A stretch of DNA of 64,000 nucleotides from Zygnema cylindricum (GCA_037447655.1 JBBHKE010001952.1:209873-273872), one strand, 5' to 3'. Shown: positions 22,793 through 34,449, counted from the first letter of the stretch. Notes: a model not told the origin generated them from the letters alone. Numbers and translations are program-made.

Positions 22793-22883
22793 GTGCCGGC
22801 GGCAGGATTTGATCCTTGTACCTGCCGGCCGCCAGTTAGGAAGTAGCCGGTAGCCTTAGCCGTTTCATCTAGCGGTAGTGTTA
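22793..22883 (-). other. tRNA-like module inside the B 5' LTR (antisense)
   Basis: On the minus strand a B-box-like GGATCAAATCCTG follows a D-arm-like segment with CGGCTAAGGCTACCGGC. It is repeated at 28194-28284. It is more decayed than the module in C and not a tRNA gene. Its position in the LTR matches the modules of C, D, E, F and H. Confidence 0.45.
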
Positions 22884-23249
22884 CCTAGCATATAGTTTGA
22901 TAATTATTTATATATGTATACAAGCGATAAACCATTTAACTAGAATTAATTACGGGATACATAGATCCAGTAATATGTAATGTACAACTTACGGTACGGA
23001 CATAAATCAGTACCGCGCATTTGTTTCGTAAATGAAACAAATACCGCGCATGTATTTATTACGGCTACGATTAAAGCCGAATTTAATCGGACGGCCGGGA
23101 TTAGCGCCGAGATCGCGGAGGAAGATTTCGGCGGTTTGTGGCCATCGCCACATCGGATGACGCGTGGCAAAATTCCGTTGGATTGTGGAAACTCCGGAGA
23201 TTATGGCACCGAATCCGGATTTGACATGTGTCGACATTTTGGCCATGTT

Positions 23250-23325
23250 GTACAATATCCGTACATAAAGTACACCGGCAGCTGTACTTTTGCGTACGGA
23301 ACTCAATTCTGATTGGTTCCGTACA
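23250..23325 (+). promoter_or_regulatory. GTAC-motif cluster in the B LTR promoter region
   Basis: Six GTAC tetramers lie within about 76 bp, together with GATTGG (reverse CCAAT). Equivalent clusters occur in every B-type, H-type and E LTR. GTAC is the core bound by SBP/SPL-type plant factors, including copper regulators; the link is inference. Confidence 0.45.
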
Positions 23326-23613
23326 TCAGTAGATAGAGTCTGTGAGAGAGATAGGACTTAGAAAAATTAGAAGATAGGACCCTCTCTCCCAGAGAGCTTC
23401 TGTACAAAAGGTCAAATTTGACCCTCCATAACTTACTGCTCAGGGGAGCAAATTCAGAGATTCTTTTTGCTATCGACTCAGGGGAGTCTTGTCTTCACAG
23501 GGGTGAAGTTGGTGAGAGTTTTTGTCTGCCAGGGTGGCAGTTATTATTGCTTAAACACAAAGGGGTCAGGATTATCCGAGAGGCTTCTTGGAAGCTGTCC
23601 ACTCTGAGGACTT

Positions 23614-26600
23614 ATGGAGGTCTCAGAGTTTCAGGTTATGGGCCCACCCTCTAGGGTGCCAATATTTAATGGAACTGGCTTCATATACTGGGAAAGTATG
23701 ATGATAGGAGCTCTATGCGAAAAAAGGTTTTGGGGGATAGTGAGTGGACGATTGGGGCGTCCATCAAGTCTTGGAATTCCTCCAGGGTTTAAAGGAAGCA
23801 GATTCACCAGGAAAGAGGATTCACCTTCAACGGAGGAAACAAAGGAAGGAGAGGTGGTGGACAAAGGAAAGGAGAAGGAGGCGACCACACCAATAGCAAC
23901 TGGTTTAGCATTCATGTCACCTATTCCGAGGAACGAGGAGAATGATACTGAAACCTGGGACTTCAACAATATGGCGGCAAAGCACTTCATCCTACGCCAT
24001 CTCACTCAAGGACTTGCATGTCCTCATTTGCAGGTAGAGAGGGCATCCGATCTTTGGATGGCTCTCATAGAGATGTACCGAAGTGGTACGATTCAGCAAC
24101 AACAGTTGGCTGATCAGAAAGTTAAGTAGTATGTATACAAAGGGGGAAATATGTTGGATTTTTGCAATGAGCTTGCTACACTCTTCATGGAGCTAGAGAG
24201 TGCGGGTAAAGTTTTTAGTGAAAAAGAAAAAGTTAACTGTTTACTATTGAAGTTACCTGATGAGTTCGAGAACATAGTCAACCGTGTGCAGGACTTGCCG
24301 GACTCAAGGTGGATATGGAACTCAGTGGTAGGGATGATTCTCGTTCGAGAGAATACGATTGAGATCCGAAGGGGAGGAAAGAGTGGCCAAGCCTTGGCAA
24401 CAGCGACCGATTGGAGGAACAAGGATTCCCGGAAACCAGTCAGAAACTATGGGGGTAGGGAGCGGGAAAAACAGGTTGACGAGTTCGAACCAAGGGCTCC
24501 CAAAGGTTTATGTCATTTTTGTAAGAAACCTGGGCACTATATGGCAGAGTGCACCAAGCTAACCGAGCTTCGGTTAAAGGAGGGGCAGACCGGTGGTACC
24601 CCGAGAGGAAAGAAAAAGGCCCTTGTCACACAGGTACTTGAGGCGGAATCCGAGGACGAGGACGATGAGCTCCTTTTGGATGAGGAGTTGGAGGCGAAAA
24701 CTGAGGTTGAAATTCCACGAAGGCAGAAATGTGCTTACGGTGGATTGAAAGGTGAAGCAGGCTGGATTATAGATTCAGGTGCCTCAATGCACATGTGTAA
24801 GGATAGACACCTGTTCACTAAGATAAGAAAGATTCCCACCGTAGAGATAGAGTACGGGGATGGGAGGATAGTCACCAGTACTCTTGTAGGATCGGTAGAT
24901 CTGAAAGTGTTAGTTGAAGGAAAGACATCCATATTAACATTCTCCGATGTATTGTTTATTCCGGAGCTGAACAAAAACCTTATCTCTACATCAGTATTAG
25001 ATGATAAGGGTTTTTTCACTAGCACTAGGGAAGGAGTCTTTACTGCTAGTTTTGAGGAGGATGTCTATTTCATTGCTGAGAAAGGTAGCCATGGGATGTT
25101 TAGGCTGATCTTAAGTAATGAAACGAAGAAACTTTATTATGCTGGTGTTCATGATATTATGATGTGGCATAAGAGGCTTGGGCATGTGAATCTAGATAAG
25201 TTAAGAGAGATGAAAAAGATGGGAGTGGTGGAAGGGATTCAGTTCAGTGAGAGTGATGATATAAGTGATTGTAGTGGGTGTGCTCAAGGTAAAGCACACA
25301 GATTACCCTTTCCAAAAACAGCCACCTACAAGGGAGAAAAACTTCTAGATCTAGTACACACAGATATTTGGGGACCGGCTAGAGTGCCCTCACCGGGGGG
25401 GAAGAGATTTATGATGACTATAACTGATGATTGGTCTCGGTATTCCCGAGTATATTTTTTGAAAAACAAGTCAGAAGCTGAGGACTGTTTTAGACAATAT
25501 AAAGCATGGAGCGAAAAACTCCATGAAACTCCAATCAAGAGAGTAAGGAGTGACAATGGTGGAGAGTATACTTCTAACCAGTTTGAGGATTTTTTGAGGG
25601 AAGATGGTGTTCAACACCAAAAGACAGTGCCAGAAAATCCTGAACAGAATGGGGTAGCTGAAAGGTTAAATAGAACACTAAGTGATAGTGCTAGAAGTAT
25701 GTTGTCGGATAAGAAGATAGGAAAAAGGTTTTGGGCAGAAGCAATGAACTGTGCTAATTACCTCAAAAATAGAGTTCTTACTTCAGCTATAAAAGATCAA
25801 ACACCTTATGAGAGATGGACAGGCCGGAAACCAGACTTATCTCATTTAAAGGTTTTCGGCAGTCAAGTATTCAGTCTAGATACTGATCGGTCCAATTGGA
25901 AGCTAGATCCTAAAGGAAAACCGGGATACTTATTAGGATATGATGAGGATGTTAAAGGATATAGAGTTTATGATCTAAAAAGAGAAGATATAATCTTAGT
26001 AAAGCATCTAGTAGTTATGGATGAAGGAAAGTCTGTGGATCCCTTCAAATATACAAAGTCAGTAAAAATCAGATTTGAGTCAGAAAATTCTGATGACTTT
26101 GAGCTTCCTAACTATCCAGGTTTTAGAGACGATGACATTCTTGCAGGAACAAATCAGACCGAAAAGGACTCGGCTGTGGAAACTCCAGTGACAACTCTAC
26201 TCGAAGCGGAAGACGTGGTGGAAATTGATTTGGAATCAAGGGATAGGGGAGAAGCCGAGTTTGTTCGAAAGAATCCACGAGAACCATCTATTCCGGCCTC
26301 ATATTTTGAGGGAGGGAGGAGAAGTAGCAAAAGACTGCAAGAAAAACAGGTTAATAACAAGGTAACTAAACTATCTCATCAAGATGAACCTGAAACTTAT
26401 CGAGAGGCGATGACTTGTCCAGAAAGAAACCGGTGGAAGACAGCCATCAATGAGGAGATGGCTTCAATCATGGCAGCCGATACTTGGGAGCTGGTGGACT
26501 GTCCACCTAACCGAAAACCAATCGGTTGTAAGTGGGTTTTCAAACTGAAACTGAACCCAGATAACACAATCGAGCGCTACAAGGCCAGATTAGTGGCAAA

Positions 26601-27972
26601 GGGATTTACACAAAAGGAAGGAATTGACTACGAGGAAACCTTTGCCCCGGTGGTCAGATTTCCCTCCGTCCGCATACTTCTCAGTTTAGCAGCGGCGGAA
26701 GACATGGAAGTGCACCAGATGGACATCAAAACAGCCTTTTTGCATGGAGAATTAGAAGAGGAGATCTTCATGCGACAACCTGAAGGGTTTGTGGAAGAAG
26801 GAGAGGAGAGTAAGGTATGCCGGCTGATTAAATCTCTTTATGGTTTGAAACAGGCGCCCCGACAGTGGAATAAGAAGCTTGATGAGTTTCTTACCGGTCT
26901 AGGATATATTCGGATCAGCTCAGATCACTCAATCTATGTTTTCGAAGATGAGGAAGGTTTTATATTTATTGCAATTTATGTTGATGATTTGCTTGTTTTA
27001 AGTAAATCAATGGAAAAAATTAATAAACTGAAAACCGATCTTAAGGGGAGATTTGAAATGAAGGATATGGGGGAAGCAAAATATATTTTGGGAATTCAAG
27101 TAGAGAGAGACCGAAAAAGAAAAATTATAAGATTGACTCAAAAGGAAGCAATAGGAAACATGCTTGAAAAATTTCAAATGGATAAAGCTAATAGTTGCAC
27201 AACTCCAATGGAATTGAAGAAGGGAAGTGAGGGGAGTGAGGAAGAAGGAGTCATAGTCTTAGACGAGGAATTATCTCCTGAAGAACAGAAGTTCATGCAG
27301 ACTATTCCTTACAGGCAAGTAGTGGGAAGTCTAATCTATTTTATGAATTGTACCCGGCCGGATTTAGCTGCAGCTGTAGGAGTGCTGAGTAGAAGTCTAA
27401 ATGCTCCCACTAAGAAGGATTGGGAGGCAGCTAAGAGAGTCCTTAGATACTTGGTAGGAACTAGAGATCTATGGTTGCATTTGGGTGGGGAGAATACTGA
27501 CATCACTACTTGGAGTGATGCCAGTTATGGTGATGCTCCGATGAGGAGATGTACTTCTGGATATGTATTATATGTGGGTGATGGGGCTTGCTGTTGGAGT
27601 AGCAAACAGCAAAAGGTTATTGCTCAGTCCACCATGGAGGCTGAGTATATGGCCTCTTGCTCTGCTGTAAAAGAATTGATGTGGGTCAAGTCTTTGCTTG
27701 GTGAGCTTGGTCACCTTAAGAGTGGTGTGCAGAAAATATTTTGTGATAATCAGGCAGCAATCGCTATTTCTGCCAATCCTAAACACCATTTTAAAGCCAA
27801 ACACATGGACATCAGACTCAGCTTTGTTAGAGAGAAAGTAGAAAACAAAATAATCAGTTTAGAGTACACACCAGATAGTGAGATGGTAGCAGATATGATG
27901 ACCAAACCTGTGCCTTCCCCTAAGCTAATTTTTTGCAGGGAGAAGTGTGGTCTGAAATTAAAGATTGACTAG
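23614..27972 (+). CDS. Gag-pol polyprotein of copia B, one in-frame stop
   Basis: A single frame of 1,452 codons, interrupted only by TAG at 24127 where relatives D and F have GAG (Glu). Domains in order, residues counted from 24151: UBN2-type Gag; CCHC knuckle CHFCKKPGHYMAEC (~121); protease WIIDSGASMH (~205); pre-integrase zinc module (WHKRLGHV...CSGCAQGK, ~337); integrase core (HTDIWGP, RSDNGGEY, GVAERLNRT); RT with YVDDLLVL (~943); RNase H with WSDASYGD, STMEAEY, FCDNQAA and KHMDIR. All catalytic residues are present. It would make the virus-like particle and enzymes for cytoplasmic reverse transcription and nuclear insertion. The start at 23614 lies in the LTR. The single TAG may be a late mutation or a leaky stop. 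Confidence 0.95.
23634..23648 (+). promoter_or_regulatory. Primer-binding site of B (half-tRNA iMet type)
   Basis: GGTTATGGGCCCACC is a perfect 15-base complement of the plant initiator tRNA-Met anticodon arm and abuts the LTR end CA. Drosophila copia is the classic user of this internal tRNA site. The site is also codons of gag (VMGPP). Confidence 0.8.
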
Positions 27973-27985
27973 AAAATAAGGGGAG
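27971..27985 (+). promoter_or_regulatory. Polypurine tract of B
   Basis: AGAAAATAAGGGGAG abuts the 3' LTR. The same GAAAATAAGGGGAG is found before the 3' LTRs of C (36952-36965), H and, on the minus strand, E. Confidence 0.8.
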
Positions 27986-28999
27986 TGTAGAAACTAATGG
28001 TTTTATTAGTATTTTCTAGGTCTGAAAAGAAATATAGAAGTCGAGGCAGTCTATCTCTAACTTCTCTCTCCAACTCTCAAACTTGTCGCAGTCACTGAGA
28101 AATTGGAGAGGAAGCTAGAGCCATGGCTACCTTGGCTATCCTGAGGTTTACGGGAATTTTATATTAGGGTTTATATATTTAATTAAAATGTATGTGCCGG
28201 CGGCAGGATTTGATCCTTGTACCTGCCGGCCGGCAGTTAGGAAGTAGCCGGTAGCCTTAGCCGTTTCATCTAGCGGTAGTGTTACCTAGCATATAGTTTG
28301 ATAATTATTTATATATGTATACAAGCGATAAACCATTTAACTAGAATTAATTACGGGATACATAGATCCAGTAATATGTAATGTACAACTTACGGTACGG
28401 ACATAAATCAGTACCGCGCATTTGTTTCGTAAATGAAACAAATACCGCGCATGTATTTATTACGGCTACGATTAAAGCCGAATTTAATCGGACGGCCGGG
28501 ATTAGCGCCGAGATCGCGGAGGAAGATTTCGGCGGTTTGTGGCCATCGCCACATCGGATGACGCGTGGCAAAATTCCGTTGGATTGTGGAAACTCCGGAG
28601 ATTATGGCACCGAATCCGGATTTGACATGTGTCGACATTTTGGCCATGTTGTACAATATCCGTACATAAAGTACACTGACAGCTGTACTTTTGCGTACGG
28701 AACTCAATTCTGATTGGTTCCGTACATCAGTAGATAGAGTCTGTGAGAGAGATAGGACTTAGAAAAATTAGAAGATAGGACCCTCTCTCCCAGAGAGCTT
28801 CTGTACAAAAGGTCAACTTTGACCCTCCATAACTTACTGCTCAGGGGAGCAAATTCAGAGATTCTTTTTGCTATCGACTCAGAGGAGTCTTGTCTTCACA
28901 GGGGTGAAGTTGGTCAGAGTTTTTGTCTGCCAGGGTGGCAGTAATTTTTGCTTAAACACAAAGGGGTCAGGATTATCCTAGAGGCTTCTTGGAAGCTGT
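27986..28999 (+). repeat. 3' LTR of element B, lacking its last 35 bp
   Basis: Matches 22585-23598 with about 10 mismatches, including an antisense tRNA-like module at 28194-28284, then switches at GAAGCTGT directly into element A integrase sequence (GAATTTACTGCTCC). Confidence 0.92.
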
Positions 29000-31290
29000 G
29001 AATTTACTGCTCCGTACACAGCGGAACAAAATGGTGTTGCCGAGAGACTTAATCGGACTTTGACTGAATGTGCTCGATCTATGATGGCCGACAAAGGTGT
29101 GGATCCAAAGTTTTGGGGGGAAGCTTTTCATTGTGCTTCGTACATCAGAAATAGAGTGGAAACCCGGGCTGTTAGGGGTAAGACACCTTATGAAGTTTGG
29201 ACAGGCAAAAAGCCTTTTGTTAGTCATTTTAGAGTTTTTGGTAGCAAATGTTTTATCTTTCATAATCTTCCTAATTGGAAGCTTAGTCCAAAATCTGTAC
29301 CTGGTGTCTTTTTAGGCTATGATGATGAATTTGCAGGTTATAGAGTGTATAATCCTCAGAGAGGATGCCTTTAAACAGCCATGAATATTCAGATTAAAGA
29401 AGAAAGTCAATCTATTGACGTTTTTAGCATGGATGCAGCTGAAAGGAATGAGAAAATTATAGAGTATATCATTCTTGAGCAGGTACCTTTTACTCCATCC
29501 TCTTCTACTTCTTCTACCTCTCTCCCAAATGCCTCTGGGCCGTCTAATACTCCTTCTGAAGCTGCTCCTTAGGTCGATGCTCCTCCCAATACATGCCTTG
29601 TGCGGCAATCTAGGGAACCAACCGTTCCCGCGTCAGATTTTCCAGAGGGAAGAAGGCAAAGTAGCCGCCTTCGAGGCGACCGAGTTGAGAGTGCTTTTTT
29701 TGCAAGCACAGGGGAGCCTCTTACTATTCATGAAGCTTTTTCCGTTCCTGAAAAAGATCATTGGATCTTGGCTGCAAATGAAGAGATAAAGTCAATTATG
29801 GAAGCCCAAACTTGGGAACTTGTGGAGCTCCCACCGAACAGGAAAGTTATCGGTTGTAAGTGGGTCTTCAAATTAAAATTGAATCCTGATAATACAATGG
29901 AGAGATATAAAGCTAGACTGGTTGCTAAGGGATTTAGCCAAAAGGAGGGAATTGACTATGAAGAGACCTTCTCTCCTGTGGTTCGCTTTCCTACTGCTAG
30001 AGTTTTGCTATCTCTTGCTGCAATAGAGGATATGGAATTGCATCAGATGGATGTTAAGAGAGCTTTCTTGCATGGTGATTTGGAGGAAGTAATTTATATG
30101 AAGCAGCCAGAGATGTATGCAGAAAAAGGGAAAGAAAATCTGGTCTGTAAACTGTTGAAGTCCCTTTATGGTCTGAAACAGGCTCCGAGGCAATGGAACC
30201 TGAAATTAGATGAGTTTTTAACCAATCTTGGCTTTACCAGGATAAGTTCACATCACTCAGTCTATGTAATGCAAGGTGATGATGGAGTGATTTATGTGGC
30301 AAGTTATGTAGATGATTTGCTACTGATTACAAATCCATCAATGAGATTAATAAAATAAAATCAGCTTTGAATTCCCGGTTTGAAATGAAAGACTTGGGTG
30401 AGGCTAAGTATATTCTAGGAATTCAAGTAGAAAGAGACAGGAAACAGAAAATTATTTATTTAACTCAAAAAGAAGCAATCAAGAACATGTTAGAAAAGTT
30501 TGGCATGTTAGACGCAAAGGGGAGTGCCACTCCTATGGAATTCAGTTAGAAATTGGAGGGCACGGAAACGGATGGTGGTGTTTTAGTTGATGATTTCTTA
30601 GATTCAGGGGAGGCAGATTCTATGTCCTTCATTCCTTACAGGCAGATTGTCGGAAGCCTCATTTATTTCATGAACTGTACTCATCCCGACATCTCAGCAG
30701 CGGTTGGAGCCTTGAGCCGAAGCCTGCAAAATCCAAGGAAGTCGGACTATGAGGCAGCAAAGAGAGTTCTTCGTTATCTTGCAGGAACTCGAAATCTTAG
30801 ACTCTCTCTCGGTGGAGGGGAAGTCAAAATTCATACATGGAGCGATGCGAGCTACGGAGATATGCCCAGCCGACGCTCCACCACTGGATACACTTTGAAG
30901 ATCGAAAGTGGAACTTGTTGCTGTAGCAGCAAACTTGAGTAGGTAACAGCTCAGTCTACCATGGAGGCTGAGTACATGGCTGCCAGCTCGGCAGTTAAGG
31001 AGTTACTTTGGGTAAAGTCTCTTCTCTAAGAGCTTCTCTTTATGCAATCAAGACCACAGATAGTGTGGTGTGACAATCAGGCAGCAATCGTTATTGCATC
31101 TAATCCCAGTCATCACTTTAAGAGTAAGCACATAGATATCAAGCTAAATTTTGTAAGAGAAAAGGTGATGGGAAAAGTCCTGAAATTGAGTTATTTACCG
31201 GATGAGCAAATGGTGGCTGATATGATGACGAAACCCTTACCTGCTCCCAAATTGAAGTTTTGTAGAGAGGCATGTGGACTGAGTGATTAG
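29000..31290 (+). pseudogene. Integrase-RT-RNase H part of copia A, broken
   Basis: Resumes the integrase core at EFTAPYTAEQNGVAERLNRT, carrying the third acidic residue, and GYDDEFAGYRVYN near 29320-29355. RT lies at 29600-30358 (CKWVFKLKLN, MDVKRAFLHGDL, YVDDLLLI), then the frame shifts. 30367-30549 and 30553-30942 carry KYILGIQVERDR and the first RNase H acidic residue (WSDASYGD). After a stop, 31042-31290 carries CDNQAA and KHIDIK. There are at least five stops or shifts. About four codons expected between LKEN and EFT are missing at the B junction. Confidence 0.88.
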
Positions 31291-31313
31291 CAGAGTCTAA
31301 AGCTTTAGGGGAG

Positions 31314-32157
31314 TGTTGTTTTTAATAAAGCTTTAGTCCTCTCTATGCCTCAGCTGTGAGGGAGAGAGAGCTGTTCATGACTTAAGTTATTTTTGGTTGA
31401 GTTCGGTTTAGTACTTACCAAAATTAGTGTGACAGTGAAGTTGGGAGTTCACGGTTCATTCACACTTGGGACACGCGTCGTCACTTGAGAGAAATGCGTG
31501 AGTATGTCCTCCGTGGACGTACGGAAATTCGGTAGGACCACGGGAATTCGTGAAGTCAATTCTACGGTCCCAAATCCTCTAATCGGACGGTTGACAGCCG
31601 ACGCCAACAAATACTGACGAGGCGAGACTAGATCACTATTACTTTACGTTGTCTGAACTTCGGTGTAAATATTTGGTAGAACAGAATTTTGTATGTAGTG
31701 AATTAGTTGTTTAGTGTTGAGAATGTGGTTTATGACATACCTCCAGTACACAGGTATACTCACAGTATTTGTTGTGTTAGAATGTTAGATGTACGGCTGG
31801 AATTCCTTCGTACAGCTTAGTGTAGTTTCGGTGTATAGAAGTAGGACTTAGTGAATTTGATTCATTAGGAACAAATGATATGAAAACTGTACACTCAGTT
31901 TTATATAATTTCATTTCAGCATATCTCACAGATTTGTCAGCGGAATTCATTGAAATTTTGTGTGTTTGTTCCTTTGTATGTTATCTACACTGTGGTAAAT
32001 TTTCAGGACCATTGGGTTGTTTTTCTGAAAGATATAGTCTGTCAACGTTTCTGTTCAGCCATCAGTATTTGTGGAAGCTTCCTCTTTTGATTTGTTATAC
32101 GATGACTACTGTTGCACCTTCTTCATCTTCAGTGCCAGCAGTTGCCTCAGAACAACA
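31314..32157 (+). repeat. 3' LTR of element A
   Basis: 844 bp, same length as the 5' LTR. By eye the first ~574 bp differ at only about 3 positions, while the last ~270 bp differ at about 21. Confidence 0.95.
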
Positions 32158-32162
32158 CACCA
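32158..32162. repeat. Target duplication CACCA, right copy
   Basis: Pairs with 19972-19976 around element A. Confidence 0.95.
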
Positions 32163-32880
32163 CATGGCCCAGAAAATCAATTTTCTCCTTCAAGAAGTCA
32201 CATTTACTCCTCTTTGCGTACAACTTATTTTCCCGAAGGATTTGTAAGACCGTTGGTAAGTGCATCATATGATCCTCCAGCGTTCGGCTATACACCAAGA
32301 TATCTTCTAGAAAGACGATTACAAACGTATCCAGATATTGCCGAAAGGTGGAGTTAATGAGATGCATAAAAGTTGCCGGCGCATTGGTTAACCCGAACGG
32401 CATTACCCGAAAATGGAAATGGCCATACCGAGTTCTAAACGCTGTCTTTTCCACATCCTCCTCGGCAATTCTAATCTGGTGATAACCGCTCCGCAAATCT
32501 ATCTTCGAGAAATATTTAGCACCTCGTAGTTAGTCTAACAATTTGTCTATTCTTGGTAAAGGGTACGCATTCTTGACCGTTAACTTGTTTAGCGCTCGGT
32601 AGTCCACACACATACGAAAACCTCCATCTTTTTTATTCACGAAGAGAACGGGAGCTCCATACGGTGACTTGCTCGGTTTTATTGCTCCAACTTCAACCAA
32701 CTCCGCGAGTTGCTTTTTAGGTTCGTCTAATTTGGTGTAACTCATCTTATACATCTGATTAGCCGGGGGTACCGCTCCGGAAACAAGCTCTTTTTTGTGG
32801 TCTACCTCGCGCTTCAGAGGTAAGCCCTCGGGGAGCTTCGAGGGAAAAACATCTACGTACTCCTCGAGAAGTTTTGTCAC
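32163..32880 (-). pseudogene. Reverse transcriptase of gypsy G, broken
   Basis: The minus-strand pieces 32530-32880 and 32163-32496 give the RT fingers and palm: [51 protein letters not shown] and [14 protein letters not shown]. The catalytic motif reads [10 protein letters not shown], so the first Asp of the usual DD pair is Glu. A stop lies between the two pieces (near 32530). The frame runs to FLGHVV, where element A interrupts it; the rest is on the other side at 19976. Confidence 0.88.
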
Positions 32881-32907
32881 GACTTCAATGGCCTCTTCGG
32901 AAGTCTT

Positions 32908-33660
32908 TCAGGTGTCGTCACATCTTTTCGAGTCGAAGTCGGGGTTCTTCTTCTGTAATTCTTCCGTAATCTCCTCCTTCGCCTCCTCCATGGGTTGGAC
33001 GACCGCTACACCAACAGTTTCCCCTTTTCTGAGTGCCCTCTTAAGCTGTAAAGCCGAAAGTAGGCGTCCCTCTTCCGATCCTTTACCAGCCGCTCCCGCT
33101 TTTACCTCAAACTCTTCTTCGCCCTTCGTCACTCTCATGGCCCGACCTTTCCAATCGATAGTCGGATTCTATTTTTGCAGCCTTGGTTTCCCCATGATTA
33201 CCTCATGGTCCCGAAGAGGTAATACATGCAGAGTGTCGTACCATCGGAATCTCCCGATTCCGACGCGTAAGTTCGGAGTACGATGGGTAATGGATAAGGA
33301 ACTTCTGTCTGCCAATTCTACTGACTGCTGATCCTTAAGTACCACGAGAGGAAGCTTCAACTTTTTCACCGTCGCCTCGTTGATGAAGTTTCCCGATGCT
33401 CCGGAGTCCACCATGAAGCCAGTTGCGCGTACTCCGATTTGACCCCGAAATATCAAAGGTTCTCCTCCTTCACCGGCTAACCTCATGACGTTAAGTTTCC
33501 CCTTTCCTAGATTTTTCCTTTTTGGACATTCACGGGCCATATGGTCCTGGGAACCGCACTGGAAGTATAAGCCATTTTGCCTCCTCCGTTGGAGCTCCTC
33601 GGGGGACAAGTTGTTGGCCTTGGTCTTGATAGTTTTCTTTTTTTTCCGCATTACATTCAC
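32908..33660 (-). pseudogene. Zinc knuckle, protease and linker of gypsy G
   Basis: 33169-33660 has a CCHC knuckle (CGSQDHMARECP, with the first Cys pair altered to FQC), then the protease site FMVDSGASGNFI. 32908-33138 is a charged linker (KGEEEFEVKAGAAGKG) leading to RT. Frame breaks separate the pieces. The protease would cut the polyprotein in the virus-like particle. Confidence 0.8.
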
Positions 33661-33758
33661 AACCTCCTTATCCTCACAATTGCTCCGAGCTCCATGGAAG
33701 TTGGACCATCATCTCGACGCCCCCCTCCACCGCTACTCGACCCATAATGATAAGGTTG

Positions 33759-34169
33759 TCAGAAGGTGAAGTCGAGGGAATTGGTCCGCTCAGCAAACTG
33801 AATGATCGCTGAGAGACTAAGAGTTGTGCTTTCCCGAGCGAGCCATTGTTCCACATCCCTACGAATGGAGGATTTGAGTCCCTTCACGTAGCGATCCACA
33901 ACTTCATCCTCCGTCATCGTAGGTATTTGAACCTTGCACTCCAAAAACTGTTGCGTAAATTCCAACATCAAAGTGCGTTGCTTCAACACTGCGATCTTAT
34001 CTCTTGCAGCCTTAACCGTATTAACAGGCTGCCAGGCGTCACGGAGTAGTTGAACAAAGAGAGCCCAAAAGGTCGGTATCTCATCATTCTCCACCAATGA
34101 CCTCCACCATGCACCCGCTGCCCCCTTAAGAAGACCACCCACGTAGTGAATCTTCTCACGGTCCAACAA
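33759..34169 (-). pseudogene. Gag fragment of gypsy G
   Basis: Matches the retrotransposon Gag core: YVGGLLKGAAGAWWRSL, then FWALFVQLLRDAWQP, then LKQRTLMLEFTQQFLECKVQIP and RYVKGLKSSIRRDV. It would form the particle shell. The N-terminal part between the primer site (34450) and 34169 is not in one open frame. Confidence 0.8.
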
Positions 34170-34449
34170 GCTAGGAAAGTTCTCGAGATAAGTTGCAACA
34201 AAGAATAACCACGTGTCTAGGTTCTTGTGTCTTACCGGGTCGAACTCATCGGGAAGTCGTTATTTCGGTGTCCTGTAATCCCTCTCCATGCCTCCATGAG
34301 GTCGCTCACCAAGACACGATTCCAAAGTTGTGACGGTGTTGCTTAGTTGCGCGTTCTGTAATCTAACGTTTTCTAACTCCTTGATAACTTGCGCTTACAT
34401 TTCCGTAGTGGACACGCCGTGTTCATCCATGCTGTCGAGTCACGAGGAT

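Larger units (their letters stand above)
22585..23633 (+). repeat. 5' LTR of element B
   Basis: TGTAGAAACTAATGG to GAGTTTCA, immediately before the primer site. It includes an antisense tRNA-like module (22793-22883), a GTAC-rich promoter block (23250-23325) with a CCAAT-type GATTGG, and the gag start codon at 23614. A 110-codon open frame at 22980-23312 recurs in the 3' LTR but has no domain and is an LTR by-product. Confidence 0.93.
22585..28999 (+). mobile_element. Element B: young Ty1/copia, innermost layer
   Basis: 5' LTR 22585-23633, internal region with a single gag-pol frame, polypurine tract AGAAAATAAGGGGAG (27971-27985) and 3' LTR 27986-28999. The LTRs differ at about 10 of 1,014 aligned positions. 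The 3' LTR stops 35 bp short of the end shown by the 5' LTR, and the join to element A lacks a 5-bp target duplication, so a small deletion removed the junction. Confidence 0.95.
19977..32157 (+). mobile_element. Element A: Ty1/copia, split by element B
   Basis: Two 844-bp LTRs (19977-20820 and 31314-32157), TG to CA, flanked by CACCA. The internal region holds gag, zinc knuckle, protease, integrase, RT (YVDD) and RNase H in copia order, interrupted inside integrase by B (22585-28999). Several stops and frameshifts disable it. It is a different family from B, D, E and F: its LTR has no sequence match to theirs. Confidence 0.95.

Noticed and set aside
22980-23312. 110-codon ORF, nearly identical at 28381-28713
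   Set aside because: It is inside both B LTRs; conservation reflects the young age of B, not coding. No domain, and the opposite strand is open too.
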